From positions 62,001 to 126,000 of the forward strand of contig JAXMGQ010000007.1 of the NCBI GenBank assembly GCA_046347195.1: a DNA stretch of 64,000 bases, in the 5' to 3' direction. Shown in pieces: positions 1 to 7,452 of the stretch. Each line of letters begins with the position of its first letter. Position 1 is the stretch's first letter. Source of the DNA: TMP-86 sp046347195 (GTDB lineage: Bacteria; Pseudomonadota; Gammaproteobacteria; Steroidobacterales; Steroidobacteraceae). The notes beneath the pieces were generated by a model. That model did not search any database. It was not told where the DNA came from and saw only the letters and a list, made by a program, of their open reading frames with translations. The position numbers were made by a program, and so were the translations under genes.

Positions 1-2129
1 CGAAGGAACGCCTGGAGTGGTTGAAGATGGCCAAGGCGCGCGGCCGGTACCTGGGCATGGACCTGGAGATCGTCAGCGTCGATGAGGCGCAGAAGATGTT
101 CCCGCTGATGGACAAGACGCAATTCGTCGGCGGCCTCTACGATCCCATCGAGGGGCACGTCGACCCCTACGGTGTCACGCACGCCTATGCGAAGTCGGCG
201 CAGATCGGCGGCGCCGAGATCGTGCGGCAATGCCGTGTCACCGACATCCGCCAGCGAACCGACGGCAGCTGGGACATCATCACCCCGCAAGGCAACATCA
301 ACGCCGAGCACGTGGTGAATGCCGGCGGCCTTTGGGCCCGCGAGGTGGGCCGCATGGTGGGACTGGAGCTGCCCGTACTCGCCATGGAGCATCAGTACCT
401 GATCACCGGCGACATGCCCGAGCTCGTCGGCAGACCTGAGATCATGACGGTGCTGGATTTCGAGGGCGAGATCTACACCCGCCAGGAGCGCGGCGGCATG
501 CTGCTCGGCACCTACGAGAAGGCCTGCGTGCCCTGGTCGCCGAAGACCACTCCCTGGGACTTCGGCCAGGACCTGCTGGCCAATGACCTGGAGCGCATCG
601 CGCCCAGCCTCGAGGTGGGGTTCCGGCACTTCCCCGCGCTGGAGAAGGCGGGCATCCGCAAGATCGTCAATGGTCCGTTCACCTTCGCGCCCGATGGCAA
701 TCCGCTCATCGGCCCGATCCGCGGGCTGCGCAATTTCTGGGTGGCTTGCGGGGTGATGGCCGGCTTCAGCCAGGGCGGCGGGGTGGGCCTGTCGCTCGCC
801 AACTGGATGGTGCACGGGGATCCGGGCGCCGACATCTGGGGCATGGACGTGGCGCGCTATGGCGACTGGACCACGCTGGCCTACACCAATGCGAAGGTGC
901 GCGAGAACTACTCGCGGCGCTTCCGCATCCGTTTCCCGAACGAGGAGTTGCCGGCGGGCCGGCCGCTGCGCACCACGCCCATCTACGAGATGCTGCAGGC
1001 CGAGCATGCCGTGTTCGGGGACTACTGCGGTCTCGAGCATCCGTTGTGGTTCGCACCGTCCGCGGCCGAGGCGCACGATGAGATCAGCTTCCGCCGCTCC
1101 AATGCCCATCCGCATGTGGGGGCCGAGTGCCGGGCGGTGAACGAGGCGGTGGGCCTGCTCGAAACTTCAGCCTATGGCAAGTTCGAGATCACAGGCTCAG
1201 GTTCCGCCGCGTGGCTGTCGCGCCTCATGGCCAACAAGGTGCCGGCGGTGGGCCGCATCACGCTCACGCCCATGCTGAACGAGCGCGGCAAGCTCATCGG
1301 GGATTTCACCATGTGCCGGCTCGCGGAGGAGCACTTCTTCCTGATCGGCACCTATGCGGCCGAGACCTGGTACCTGCGCTGGTTCGAGCGGCACGCGCCC
1401 CCCGCCACGGTGAGCGTGCGTCCCTGCGCGATGCAGTATGTCGGCCTGTCGGTGGCGGGCCCGCGATCGCGCGAGTTGCTGCAGTCCCTGGTGAGCGAGG
1501 ACTTGTCGACGGCCGGCTTTGCGTTCATGTCCTTCCGCCGGATGCCCGTGGGGATGGTGCCCGCGCTCGTGGGCCGCGTGTCCTTCACCGGCGATCTCGG
1601 CTATGAGATCTGGGTGAGCAGCGAGTACCAGCGTGCGCTGTACGCAGCCCTCAAGCAGGCGGGACAGGGCTTGGGGCTCCGCTCCATCGGCGGCCGGGCG
1701 CTGAATGCCTTGCGCGTCGAGAAAGGCTTTGGCACCTGGGCGCGGGAGTACCGTCCCATCTATGGTCCCTACGAAGCGGGCCTGGGGAGGTTCGTGGACC
1801 TGAACAAGGGCGAGTTCATCGGACGCGAGGCCGCGCTGGCGGAGAAGCAATCGGGCGGTGCGCTGCGCCTGGTCACCTTCGCCATCGACACGGTGGACGT
1901 GGACGCACTGGGCGATGAGCCCATCTGGCACGAGGGCAAGGTCGTGGGATGGGTCACCTCGGGGGCCTATGGCCACCGGGTCGGCCGCTCGATCGCGCTG
2001 GGTTACGTGCCGAAGGAACTGGCCTCGGCCGAGGCAGGGTTCGAGATCGAGCTCATCGGCGAGCGCCGCCCGGCGGCGCGGCAGGCGGCAGCGCCGTTCG
2101 ATGCGAGCGGGGCGCGCATGCGCGCATGA
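1..2129 (+). CDS. FAD-dependent oxidoreductase / GcvT-family demethylating dehydrogenase (5' partial)
   Basis: The gene runs in from the left edge; complete codons begin at base 3 and there is no start codon to trust. The first part matches the middle of a DAO-type FAD oxidoreductase (NAGGLWAREVGRMVGLELP, NGPFTFAPDGNPLIGP, GFSQGGGVGLSLANWMVHG). The second half is a folate-binding GcvT (aminomethyltransferase) domain (ALRVEKGFGTWAREY, FIGREAAL, GWVTSGAYGHRVGRSIALGYV). The order FAD oxidoreductase, FAO_M, GCV_T, GCV_T_C is that of dimethylglycine and sarcosine dehydrogenases, which oxidise N-methyl groups and pass the one-carbon unit to tetrahydrofolate. The N-terminal GxGxxG FAD motif must lie upstream of the window. 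The exact substrate cannot be told from the sequence. It ends 19 bases from the convergent pbpG gene. Confidence 0.85.
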   Translation, partial: KERLEWLKMAKARGRYLGMDLEIVSVDEAQKMFPLMDKTQFVGGLYDPIEGHVDPYGVTHAYAKSAQIGGAEIVRQCRVTDIRQRTDGSWDIITPQGNINAEHVVNAGGLWAREVGRMVGLELPVLAMEHQYLITGDMPELVGRPEIMTVLDFEGEIYTRQERGGMLLGTYEKACVPWSPKTTPWDFGQDLLANDLERIAPSLEVGFRHFPALEKAGIRKIVNGPFTFAPDGNPLIGPIRGLRNFWVACGVMAGFSQGGGVGLSLANWMVHGDPGADIWGMDVARYGDWTTLAYTNAKVRENYSRRFRIRFPNEELPAGRPLRTTPIYEMLQAEHAVFGDYCGLEHPLWFAPSAAEAHDEISFRRSNAHPHVGAECRAVNEAVGLLETSAYGKFEITGSGSAAWLSRLMANKVPAVGRITLTPMLNERGKLIGDFTMCRLAEEHFFLIGTYAAETWYLRWFERHAPPATVSVRPCAMQYVGLSVAGPRSRELLQSLVSEDLSTAGFAFMSFRRMPVGMVPALVGRVSFTGDLGYEIWVSSEYQRALYAALKQAGQGLGLRSIGGRALNALRVEKGFGTWAREYRPIYGPYEAGLGRFVDLNKGEFIGREAALAEKQSGGALRLVTFAIDTVDVDALGDEPIWHEGKVVGWVTSGAYGHRVGRSIALGYVPKELASAEAGFEIELIGERRPAARQAAAPFDASGARMRA

Positions 2130-2148
2130 CCAGCGCCGAGCCCCAGCT

Positions 2149-3042
2149 TCAGCGTGAGGCGTGCTCGACGCGCTCGTTGGCGCGCAGGTGGATCCAGTCG
2201 CGAATGCGGCGGGCATCGGCGATGCGGGTGTACTTGCCGAACGAGTCCAGCAGCACGATGACGATCGGCCGGTCCTCGATGATGGCCTTCATCACCAGGC
2301 ACCGTCCGGCCTCGTTCGTGTAACCCGTCTTCTGCACGATGATGTTCCAGTTCGGGTTCGACACCAGGTTGTCGGTGTTGCGGAACTCGAGGTCATGCCG
2401 GCCGATGCGCACGCGGTGGCGATCATCCGTGGACCAGGCGCGGATCTGCGGGTTGCGGGAGGCGGCGCTCACGAGCAGCGCCAGGTCCTCGGGGCTCGAG
2501 GTGTTCTGCGCCGAAAGACCGGTGGGATCCGCGAAGTGACTGTGCGTCATGCCGAGCGCACGCGCCTTGGCATTCATCGCCGCGACGGCCGCGGGCACTC
2601 CACCCGGGTAATTCAGGCCCAGCGCGAAGGCAGCCCGGTTCTCCGAGGACATGAGCGCGAGGTGCATCAGGTCCCCGCGAGACAGGGTTGCGCCGGTGGG
2701 CAGGCGTGAGTGGCCACCGCGGCCGACCTGCCGGTCGGCCGGCGTGAGCCGGATCATTTCGTCGGTGGACTGGTGTGCATCGAGCACCACCAGCGAGGTC
2801 ATGAGCTTGGTGATCGAGGCGATGGGGATCACCGCATCGGCCTTGCGCGACATCAGCACTTCCGAGGTGTTCTCATCCACCACCAGCACCGAACTGGAGC
2901 GCAACGAGGGCAGCCCGGGCACACCGGCAGGGTGATGCCGGTGATGGCGGATCGTGGCGTGGGCGGTGAGCGGAGCAGCCAGGCACGCGACATTCAGCGC
3001 GCAGGCAAGGAGTGCTCGAAGAGCAGTCGGTGTCCGGGTCAT
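2149..3042 (-). CDS. pbpG: D-alanyl-D-alanine endopeptidase (PBP7-like)
   Basis: This is a serine peptidase of the S11 low-molecular-weight penicillin-binding protein family. It cleaves D-Ala-mDAP cross-links in periplasmic peptidoglycan during wall remodelling. The 297-residue product has a Sec signal peptide (about residues 1-29, ending AHA) and the full active-site set: SITK at 76-79 (nucleophile Ser76), SEN at 133-135 and KTG at 238-240. The length and the absence of the C-terminal membrane anchor domain of PBP5/6 favour the PbpG (PBP7) type over DacA/DacC. The gene is monocistronic and convergent with the upstream-partial dehydrogenase. A likely promoter lies just upstream on the same strand. 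Confidence 0.9.
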   Translation of the reverse strand: MTRTPTALRALLACALNVACLAAPLTAHATIRHHRHHPAGVPGLPSLRSSSVLVVDENTSEVLMSRKADAVIPIASITKLMTSLVVLDAHQSTDEMIRLTPADRQVGRGGHSRLPTGATLSRGDLMHLALMSSENRAAFALGLNYPGGVPAAVAAMNAKARALGMTHSHFADPTGLSAQNTSSPEDLALLVSAASRNPQIRAWSTDDRHRVRIGRHDLEFRNTDNLVSNPNWNIIVQKTGYTNEAGRCLVMKAIIEDRPIVIVLLDSFGKYTRIADARRIRDWIHLRANERVEHASR

Positions 3043-3068
3043 GGGCTGTCCGCAGTTAATGTCAAATC

Positions 3069-3097
3069 AGTGTAGCAGGTATAAGCATCGGATTTAA
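3069..3097 (-). promoter_or_regulatory. Predicted sigma-70 promoter of pbpG
   Basis: Read on the minus strand, TTAAAT (3097-3092) and TACACT (3074-3069) are separated by 17 bases. The stretch is visibly AT-rich against its GC-rich surroundings, and transcription would start about 20 bases before the pbpG ATG. This is sequence resemblance only. Confidence 0.45.
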
Positions 3098-3244
3098 CTC
3101 ATTTTGAGGTGACGATGAGTGTCACAGATCGGCGACGGCGAACTGTGCGCGCAGCAGCGGAACCACAAAGCTGCGAATGGCCACTGTCAAATGCTGCCGC
3201 GTACGGCGCTGGCTGAGGGCGCAAGACCCTCGCGGCATGCATAG

Positions 3245-3288
3245 TATGATGTGACCATAATCTGCCGCCGCGTGTGCATGCGCGGCGG
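3245..3288 (+). promoter_or_regulatory. ypfJ upstream region: -10-like box and leader hairpin
   Basis: A TATGAT hexamer at 3245-3250 precedes a perfect 8-bp stem, CCGCCGCG (3265-3272) and CGCGGCGG (3281-3288), with an 8-base loop. The hairpin would lie in the 5' leader, about a dozen bases before the AAGGTGAG ribosome-binding site (3301-3308). No good -35 is seen. The hairpin could modulate translation initiation; that is inference. Confidence 0.3.
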
Positions 3289-3310
3289 TGCATCCATGCA
3301 AAGGTGAGCC

Positions 3311-4174
3311 ATGAAACTCGAAGACAGCCGCCGCAGCGACAATGTGGAAGATGGACGCAGCGGCGGATTGGGACGCCGCGCAGGCGGGATCGGCCTCGGC
3401 ACCATCGCGGTGGTGGTGGTCGGTTATTTCCTGGGCATCAACCCGGCAACGCTGCTGGGGCTGCTGTCGGCCACGCAGTCATCCGCGCCGCAGGCCGAGG
3501 CGCCGGCGGTCACCGGCGACAGCAGCAATGATCCGCAGGTGGATTTCGTGCGTGCCATCCTCGGTGAGACCGAGGATGTGTGGGGACCTTACTTCAAGGA
3601 ACACGGCCAGCAATATGTCCCTCCGAAGCTGTTCCTGTTCAGCGGCCAGGTCAACTCGGCCTGCGGCATGGCCAGCGCTGCCGCGGGTCCCTTCTACTGT
3701 CCCGGCGACCAGAAGGTGTACATCGACCTGAGTTTCTACCACCAGCTCGCCAACGACTTCGGTGCGCCAGGGGATTTCGCCCGCGCCTACGTCATCGCCC
3801 ACGAGGTGGGCCACCACGTGCAGAACCTGCTCGGCGTCACCGACCAGGCCGAGCGCGCGCAGCAGGCCGCCGGCCGGCGCGAGGGCAACCATGTCTCCGT
3901 GGAGGTCGAACTGCAGGCGGATTGCTTTGCCGGCGTCTGGGCGGAGCAGGCGAACTCTGCCCGCAAGATCCTCGAACCCGGTGATCTCGAGTCCGGACTG
4001 CAGGCGGCGTCCTCAGTGGGAGATGACACGCTGCAGAAGCGCTCGCAAGGCACCGTGGTGCCCGACAGCTTCACCCACGGCAGCTCGGCGCAACGCGTGC
4101 GCTGGTTCAAGCGCGGTTTCGAGGCGGGCAAGATCGACAACTGCGACACCTTCAGCGCCGGTTCCGCGCTTTGA
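3311..4174 (+). CDS. ypfJ: YpfJ-type neutral zinc metallopeptidase, membrane-anchored
   Basis: The 287-residue product belongs to the YpfJ/KPN_02809 family (Pfam zinc_peptidase). It has one N-terminal transmembrane helix (about 26-42, GGIGLGTIAVVVVGYFLGI), so the catalytic part would face the periplasm. The zinc site is HEVGH at 164-168. A second conserved acidic motif, ELQADCFAGVWA, lies about 40 residues downstream and probably gives the third ligand. Cysteines conserved in the family (NSACGMASAAAGPFYCPGD) are present. The physiological substrate is unknown across the family. The start ATG has a good AAGGTGAG ribosome-binding site. It appears monocistronic. Confidence 0.88.
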   Translation: MKLEDSRRSDNVEDGRSGGLGRRAGGIGLGTIAVVVVGYFLGINPATLLGLLSATQSSAPQAEAPAVTGDSSNDPQVDFVRAILGETEDVWGPYFKEHGQQYVPPKLFLFSGQVNSACGMASAAAGPFYCPGDQKVYIDLSFYHQLANDFGAPGDFARAYVIAHEVGHHVQNLLGVTDQAERAQQAAGRREGNHVSVEVELQADCFAGVWAEQANSARKILEPGDLESGLQAASSVGDDTLQKRSQGTVVPDSFTHGSSAQRVRWFKRGFEAGKIDNCDTFSAGSAL

Positions 4175-4267
4175 CCAGCGCGGCAGGTGCACATAGAGGC
4201 ACCGGCCGCAAGCACCAGTTCAGCTTTTCGATGCCATCCATCGAATGCATCGACCCTTCGCGCCGGT

Positions 4268-4297
4268 TTGACGGCACACGTCGCCACTTGCCAATAT
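4268..4297 (+). promoter_or_regulatory. Candidate promoter of the spdH gene cluster
   Basis: TTGACG (4268-4273) and CAATAT (4292-4297) are separated by 18 bases, in the 160-base gap between ypfJ and the Tat-exported oxidoreductase. The -35 is good and the -10 is weak. A GGAGAG ribosome-binding site follows before the ATG at 4335. Confidence 0.35.
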
Positions 4298-4334
4298 CGG
4301 CGCAACTTCGGGACATGGCGGAGAGAGGGCAGAC

Positions 4335-6206
4335 ATGAAGGATGGCATCACACGGCGCGATTTTCTCAACGGGGTGGCCATGGCCGTGAGCGGCGCGGGA
4401 TCGCTGGGCTGGCCGCTCGGATCCCGGGCACAAGGTGCTGCGGCGCCGGATGATCGCTATCCGCCGCGGCTCACGGGGCTGCGCGGCAGCCACGCCGGAT
4501 CCTTCGAGGCGGCACATCGGCTGCGCGACGGATTGCCGTTCGACCTCTCCGCGGCGAAGGTCGAGGAACACTACGACCTGGTCGTGGTGGGGGGCGGCAT
4601 CAGCGGCCTGTCGAGCGCCTGGTTCTATTCGCAGCGCCGCCCCGGCGCCCGCATCCTCGTGCTGGAGACCAACGATGATTTCGGCGGCCATGCCAAGCGC
4701 AACGAGTTCGACGTCGATGGCCGCCTGCTCATCGGCTATGGCGGCACCCAGTCCATCGACTCGCCGCGCCGACACTGGAGCAAGGCGGCGCTGGGATTGA
4801 TCAAGTCGTTGAAGGTCGACCTGAAGCGCTTCGAGACGGCCTACGACCAGGGGTTCTACGAGCGCTGGGGCCTGCATCCCGGCGTGTACTTCGATGCCGC
4901 TCATTTCGGTGTGGACAAGCTCGTGCGCCAGCCATTCAGCCGATCGGGGGACTGGGACGCGGATTCGGACGATGCCGGCGATGCCGCGCCGCTGCGCGAG
5001 TACGCGGCGAGTTTCCCGCTCAACGAACGCGCGCGCGCGCAACTGGTCGAGATGTGGACCAGCCGCCGCGACGTGCTGGAGGGACGCAAGCCGGCGCAAC
5101 GCGAGCAGATCCTCGAGCACACCAGCTATCGGGACTTCATCCGCACGTTCTGGAATGCGGATGAGGACGTGCTGCGATTCCTGCAGCAGCGCACGCACGG
5201 ATTGTGGGCGGTCGGCATCGACGCCGTGCCGGCCGGCGAGGCCCTGAACCTGCCGGGCATGCGGGCGCAGCGCGAGTTCCTCGCAGGCAAGGGACAAACC
5301 GAGGCCCCGGAGCCTTACATCTACCACTTTCCGGACGGCAATGCCTCCATCGCACGCCTGCTGGTGCGTTCACTGGTCCCCGGTATCGCGCCCGGCCAGA
5401 CGATGGAGGACATCGTCACCGCACCGTTCGACTACGCCAGACTCGATGCGCCGGGGCAGCCGGTGCGCATCCGGCTCGACTCGACGGCGCTGCAGGTCAG
5501 GAACGTCGGGAAGGGCGTCGAAGTCGCCTACGTGCGCGGCGGCAGCGTGTCGAAAGTCGCCGCGAAGGACTGTGTCATGGCCTGCTACCACGCCATGATG
5601 CCCTACCTCGTGCCGGAGTCGTCCGCCGCACAGAAGGCGGCGATGCACGCCAACGTGCGCGCACCGCTGGTGTATGCCAACGTCGCTTTGCGCAACTGGC
5701 GCGCCTGGCACAAGCTGGGCGTGGCCTTCATCGGCAACGTCGCCGGCATGTTCGATGCCATGCTCGACTTCCCGGTGAGTCTCGGTGACTACAAGTTCTC
5801 CAGCGACCCCGACCAGCCCATCATTGCGCACCTGCAGTACACACCCTGCGCGCCGAACCAGGGGCTCGACATGCGCGAGCAGTACCGGCTCGGGCGCTCG
5901 AAGCTCTATGGCATGGCCTTCGCCGACTTCGAGCGGCAGATGCGCATCGAGCTGGCGGGCATGCTCGGTGGCGGTGGCTTCGATTTCGACCGCGACGTGG
6001 CGGGCATCACCGTCAACCGCTGGCCGCACGGCTACGCCTATACTCCCACGCCCCTGTACGATGACATGTCGGGGCAGGAGAGGCTCGCGGCGACCGCGCG
6101 CCACCGCATCGGGCGCATCGCCATTGCGAATTCCGACTCTGGATGGGATGCTTACACGCACGTGGCCATCGAGCAGGCGCACCGCGCGGTGGGGGAGTTG
6201 ACTTGA
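4335..6206 (+). CDS. spdH: Tat-exported FAD-dependent spermidine dehydrogenase-like oxidoreductase
   Basis: The 623-residue protein starts with a twin-arginine signal (TRRDFLNG around residues 8-15, then a hydrophobic stretch to about 33), so it should be exported folded with its flavin. A Rossmann FAD motif, DLVVVGGGISGLSSAW, follows near residue 80, and the remainder is amine-oxidase-like. The RRDFLNG leader plus FAD layout matches what I recall of proteobacterial spermidine dehydrogenase (SpdH), which oxidises spermidine to an aminoaldehyde and 1,3-diaminopropane. The next gene, 3 bases downstream, encodes a PotF-like polyamine-binding lipoprotein, which supports a polyamine substrate. The substrate remains inferred; related NAD(P)-binding amine oxidases cannot be excluded. 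Confidence 0.75.
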   Translation: MKDGITRRDFLNGVAMAVSGAGSLGWPLGSRAQGAAAPDDRYPPRLTGLRGSHAGSFEAAHRLRDGLPFDLSAAKVEEHYDLVVVGGGISGLSSAWFYSQRRPGARILVLETNDDFGGHAKRNEFDVDGRLLIGYGGTQSIDSPRRHWSKAALGLIKSLKVDLKRFETAYDQGFYERWGLHPGVYFDAAHFGVDKLVRQPFSRSGDWDADSDDAGDAAPLREYAASFPLNERARAQLVEMWTSRRDVLEGRKPAQREQILEHTSYRDFIRTFWNADEDVLRFLQQRTHGLWAVGIDAVPAGEALNLPGMRAQREFLAGKGQTEAPEPYIYHFPDGNASIARLLVRSLVPGIAPGQTMEDIVTAPFDYARLDAPGQPVRIRLDSTALQVRNVGKGVEVAYVRGGSVSKVAAKDCVMACYHAMMPYLVPESSAAQKAAMHANVRAPLVYANVALRNWRAWHKLGVAFIGNVAGMFDAMLDFPVSLGDYKFSSDPDQPIIAHLQYTPCAPNQGLDMREQYRLGRSKLYGMAFADFERQMRIELAGMLGGGGFDFDRDVAGITVNRWPHGYAYTPTPLYDDMSGQERLAATARHRIGRIAIANSDSGWDAYTHVAIEQAHRAVGELT

Positions 6207-6209
6207 GTC

Positions 6210-7343
6210 ATGGGGGTCGCTCGCGTCCTCGCCGGGATTGCGCTGACGACGATCGCCGCGGCTTGCGGCCGGCATGCGCCGCCCTCCGATGCGGCCGCCC
6301 CCGGCGCTGCGGCGGCCGGCCCGCAGCAGCTCAACGTGTATTCGTGGTCGCTGTACATCGCGCCGGACACGGTTCCTGAGTTCGAGAAGCGCACCGGCAT
6401 CAAGGTGCGCTACGACACCTTCGACAGCAACGAGGTGCTCGAGACCAAGCTCCTGACCGGGCACACGGGCTACGACATCGTCGTGCCCACCGTGAATTTC
6501 TTCGAGCGGCAGGCGAAGGCGGGGGTGTATCGCAAGCTGGACAAGTCGCGACTGCCGAACCTGCGGCACCTGGATCCCGACATCATGCGCCGGCTCGCCG
6601 TGCACGACCCGGGCAACCAATATGCCATTCCCTACATGTGGAGCATGATCGGGCTTGGCTACAACCAGGACCAGGTGGCGCGCCGCCTGGGAACGCGCGC
6701 GCCGCTGTCCTGGTCGATGCTGCTCGACCCTGCGGTGGCCGCGAAGCTCGCGGACTGCGGCATCTCCGTGCTGGATGCGCCACCGGATGTGGTCGGTGCG
6801 GCGCTGATCCGCCTGGGGCGCGATCCCAACGCGGACGATGCGGCATCGCTCGAGGCCGCCTTCGCGGCGCTGCACGCCATCCGGCCCTACATCCGCAACT
6901 TCGATTCGCAGCAGTACGTCTCCGATCTCGCGAACGGCAGCGTCTGCCTGGCGCTGGGCTGGTCGGGTGATGTCATCCAGGCCCGCACGAGGGCGCGAGA
7001 GGCGGGGAACGGCGTGAAGGTCGCCTTCTTCGTGCCCAGCGAAGGCAGCATCATGACCCTGGATGCCATGGCCATCCCGGCCGATGCGCCGCATCCGCGC
7101 AATGCCGAGGACTTCATGAACTACATCATGGATCCCCAGGTGATGGCGCGCATCACCAACGCGGTGGGCTATCCCAATGGCAACCTGGCATCGCTTCCCT
7201 TCGTGACTCCCGCGTTCCGGGACGACCCGGCGATCTATCCGGATGCCGCCACCCGCGCTCGCCTGACCACGCAGCGAACCAAGGGCCTGGACTATTCGCG
7301 CAACCTGTCGCGCGAATGGACCAAGCTCAAGACCGGTTCCTGA
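6210..7343 (+). CDS. PotF/SpuD-like polyamine-binding lipoprotein
   Basis: A 377-residue periplasmic substrate-binding protein of the spermidine/putrescine type: LNVYSWSLYIAPDTVPEFEK, then KVRYDTFDSNEVLETKLLTG and YDIVVPTVNFFERQ are hallmarks of PotD/PotF/SpuD. The N-terminus is a lipoprotein signal with a lipobox ending AAAC near residue 20, unusual because E. coli PotF is a free periplasmic protein. Its ATG follows the spdH stop by 3 bases, so the two are co-transcribed. No ABC permease or ATPase is nearby, so it may work with transporter parts encoded elsewhere or deliver substrate to the neighbouring dehydrogenase. The ligand is inferred. Confidence 0.82.
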   Translation: MGVARVLAGIALTTIAAACGRHAPPSDAAAPGAAAAGPQQLNVYSWSLYIAPDTVPEFEKRTGIKVRYDTFDSNEVLETKLLTGHTGYDIVVPTVNFFERQAKAGVYRKLDKSRLPNLRHLDPDIMRRLAVHDPGNQYAIPYMWSMIGLGYNQDQVARRLGTRAPLSWSMLLDPAVAAKLADCGISVLDAPPDVVGAALIRLGRDPNADDAASLEAAFAALHAIRPYIRNFDSQQYVSDLANGSVCLALGWSGDVIQARTRAREAGNGVKVAFFVPSEGSIMTLDAMAIPADAPHPRNAEDFMNYIMDPQVMARITNAVGYPNGNLASLPFVTPAFRDDPAIYPDAATRARLTTQRTKGLDYSRNLSREWTKLKTGS

Positions 7344-7452
7344 AAGCGCGCAGGGCGAGCACCCGCGGCGCGCCGGTTTGCGCGCGGCCCGCACCCGATG
7401 CTAGTGTCTGTGATCGCAGATGGGCGCACACGACGTCCACGGGGGAGATGCC

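Noticed and set aside
4228..4256. Inverted repeat TCGATGC...GCATCGA ahead of spdH
   Set aside because: Seven base pairs with a 12-base loop and no T-run; it lies upstream of the candidate promoter and could be chance in this sequence.
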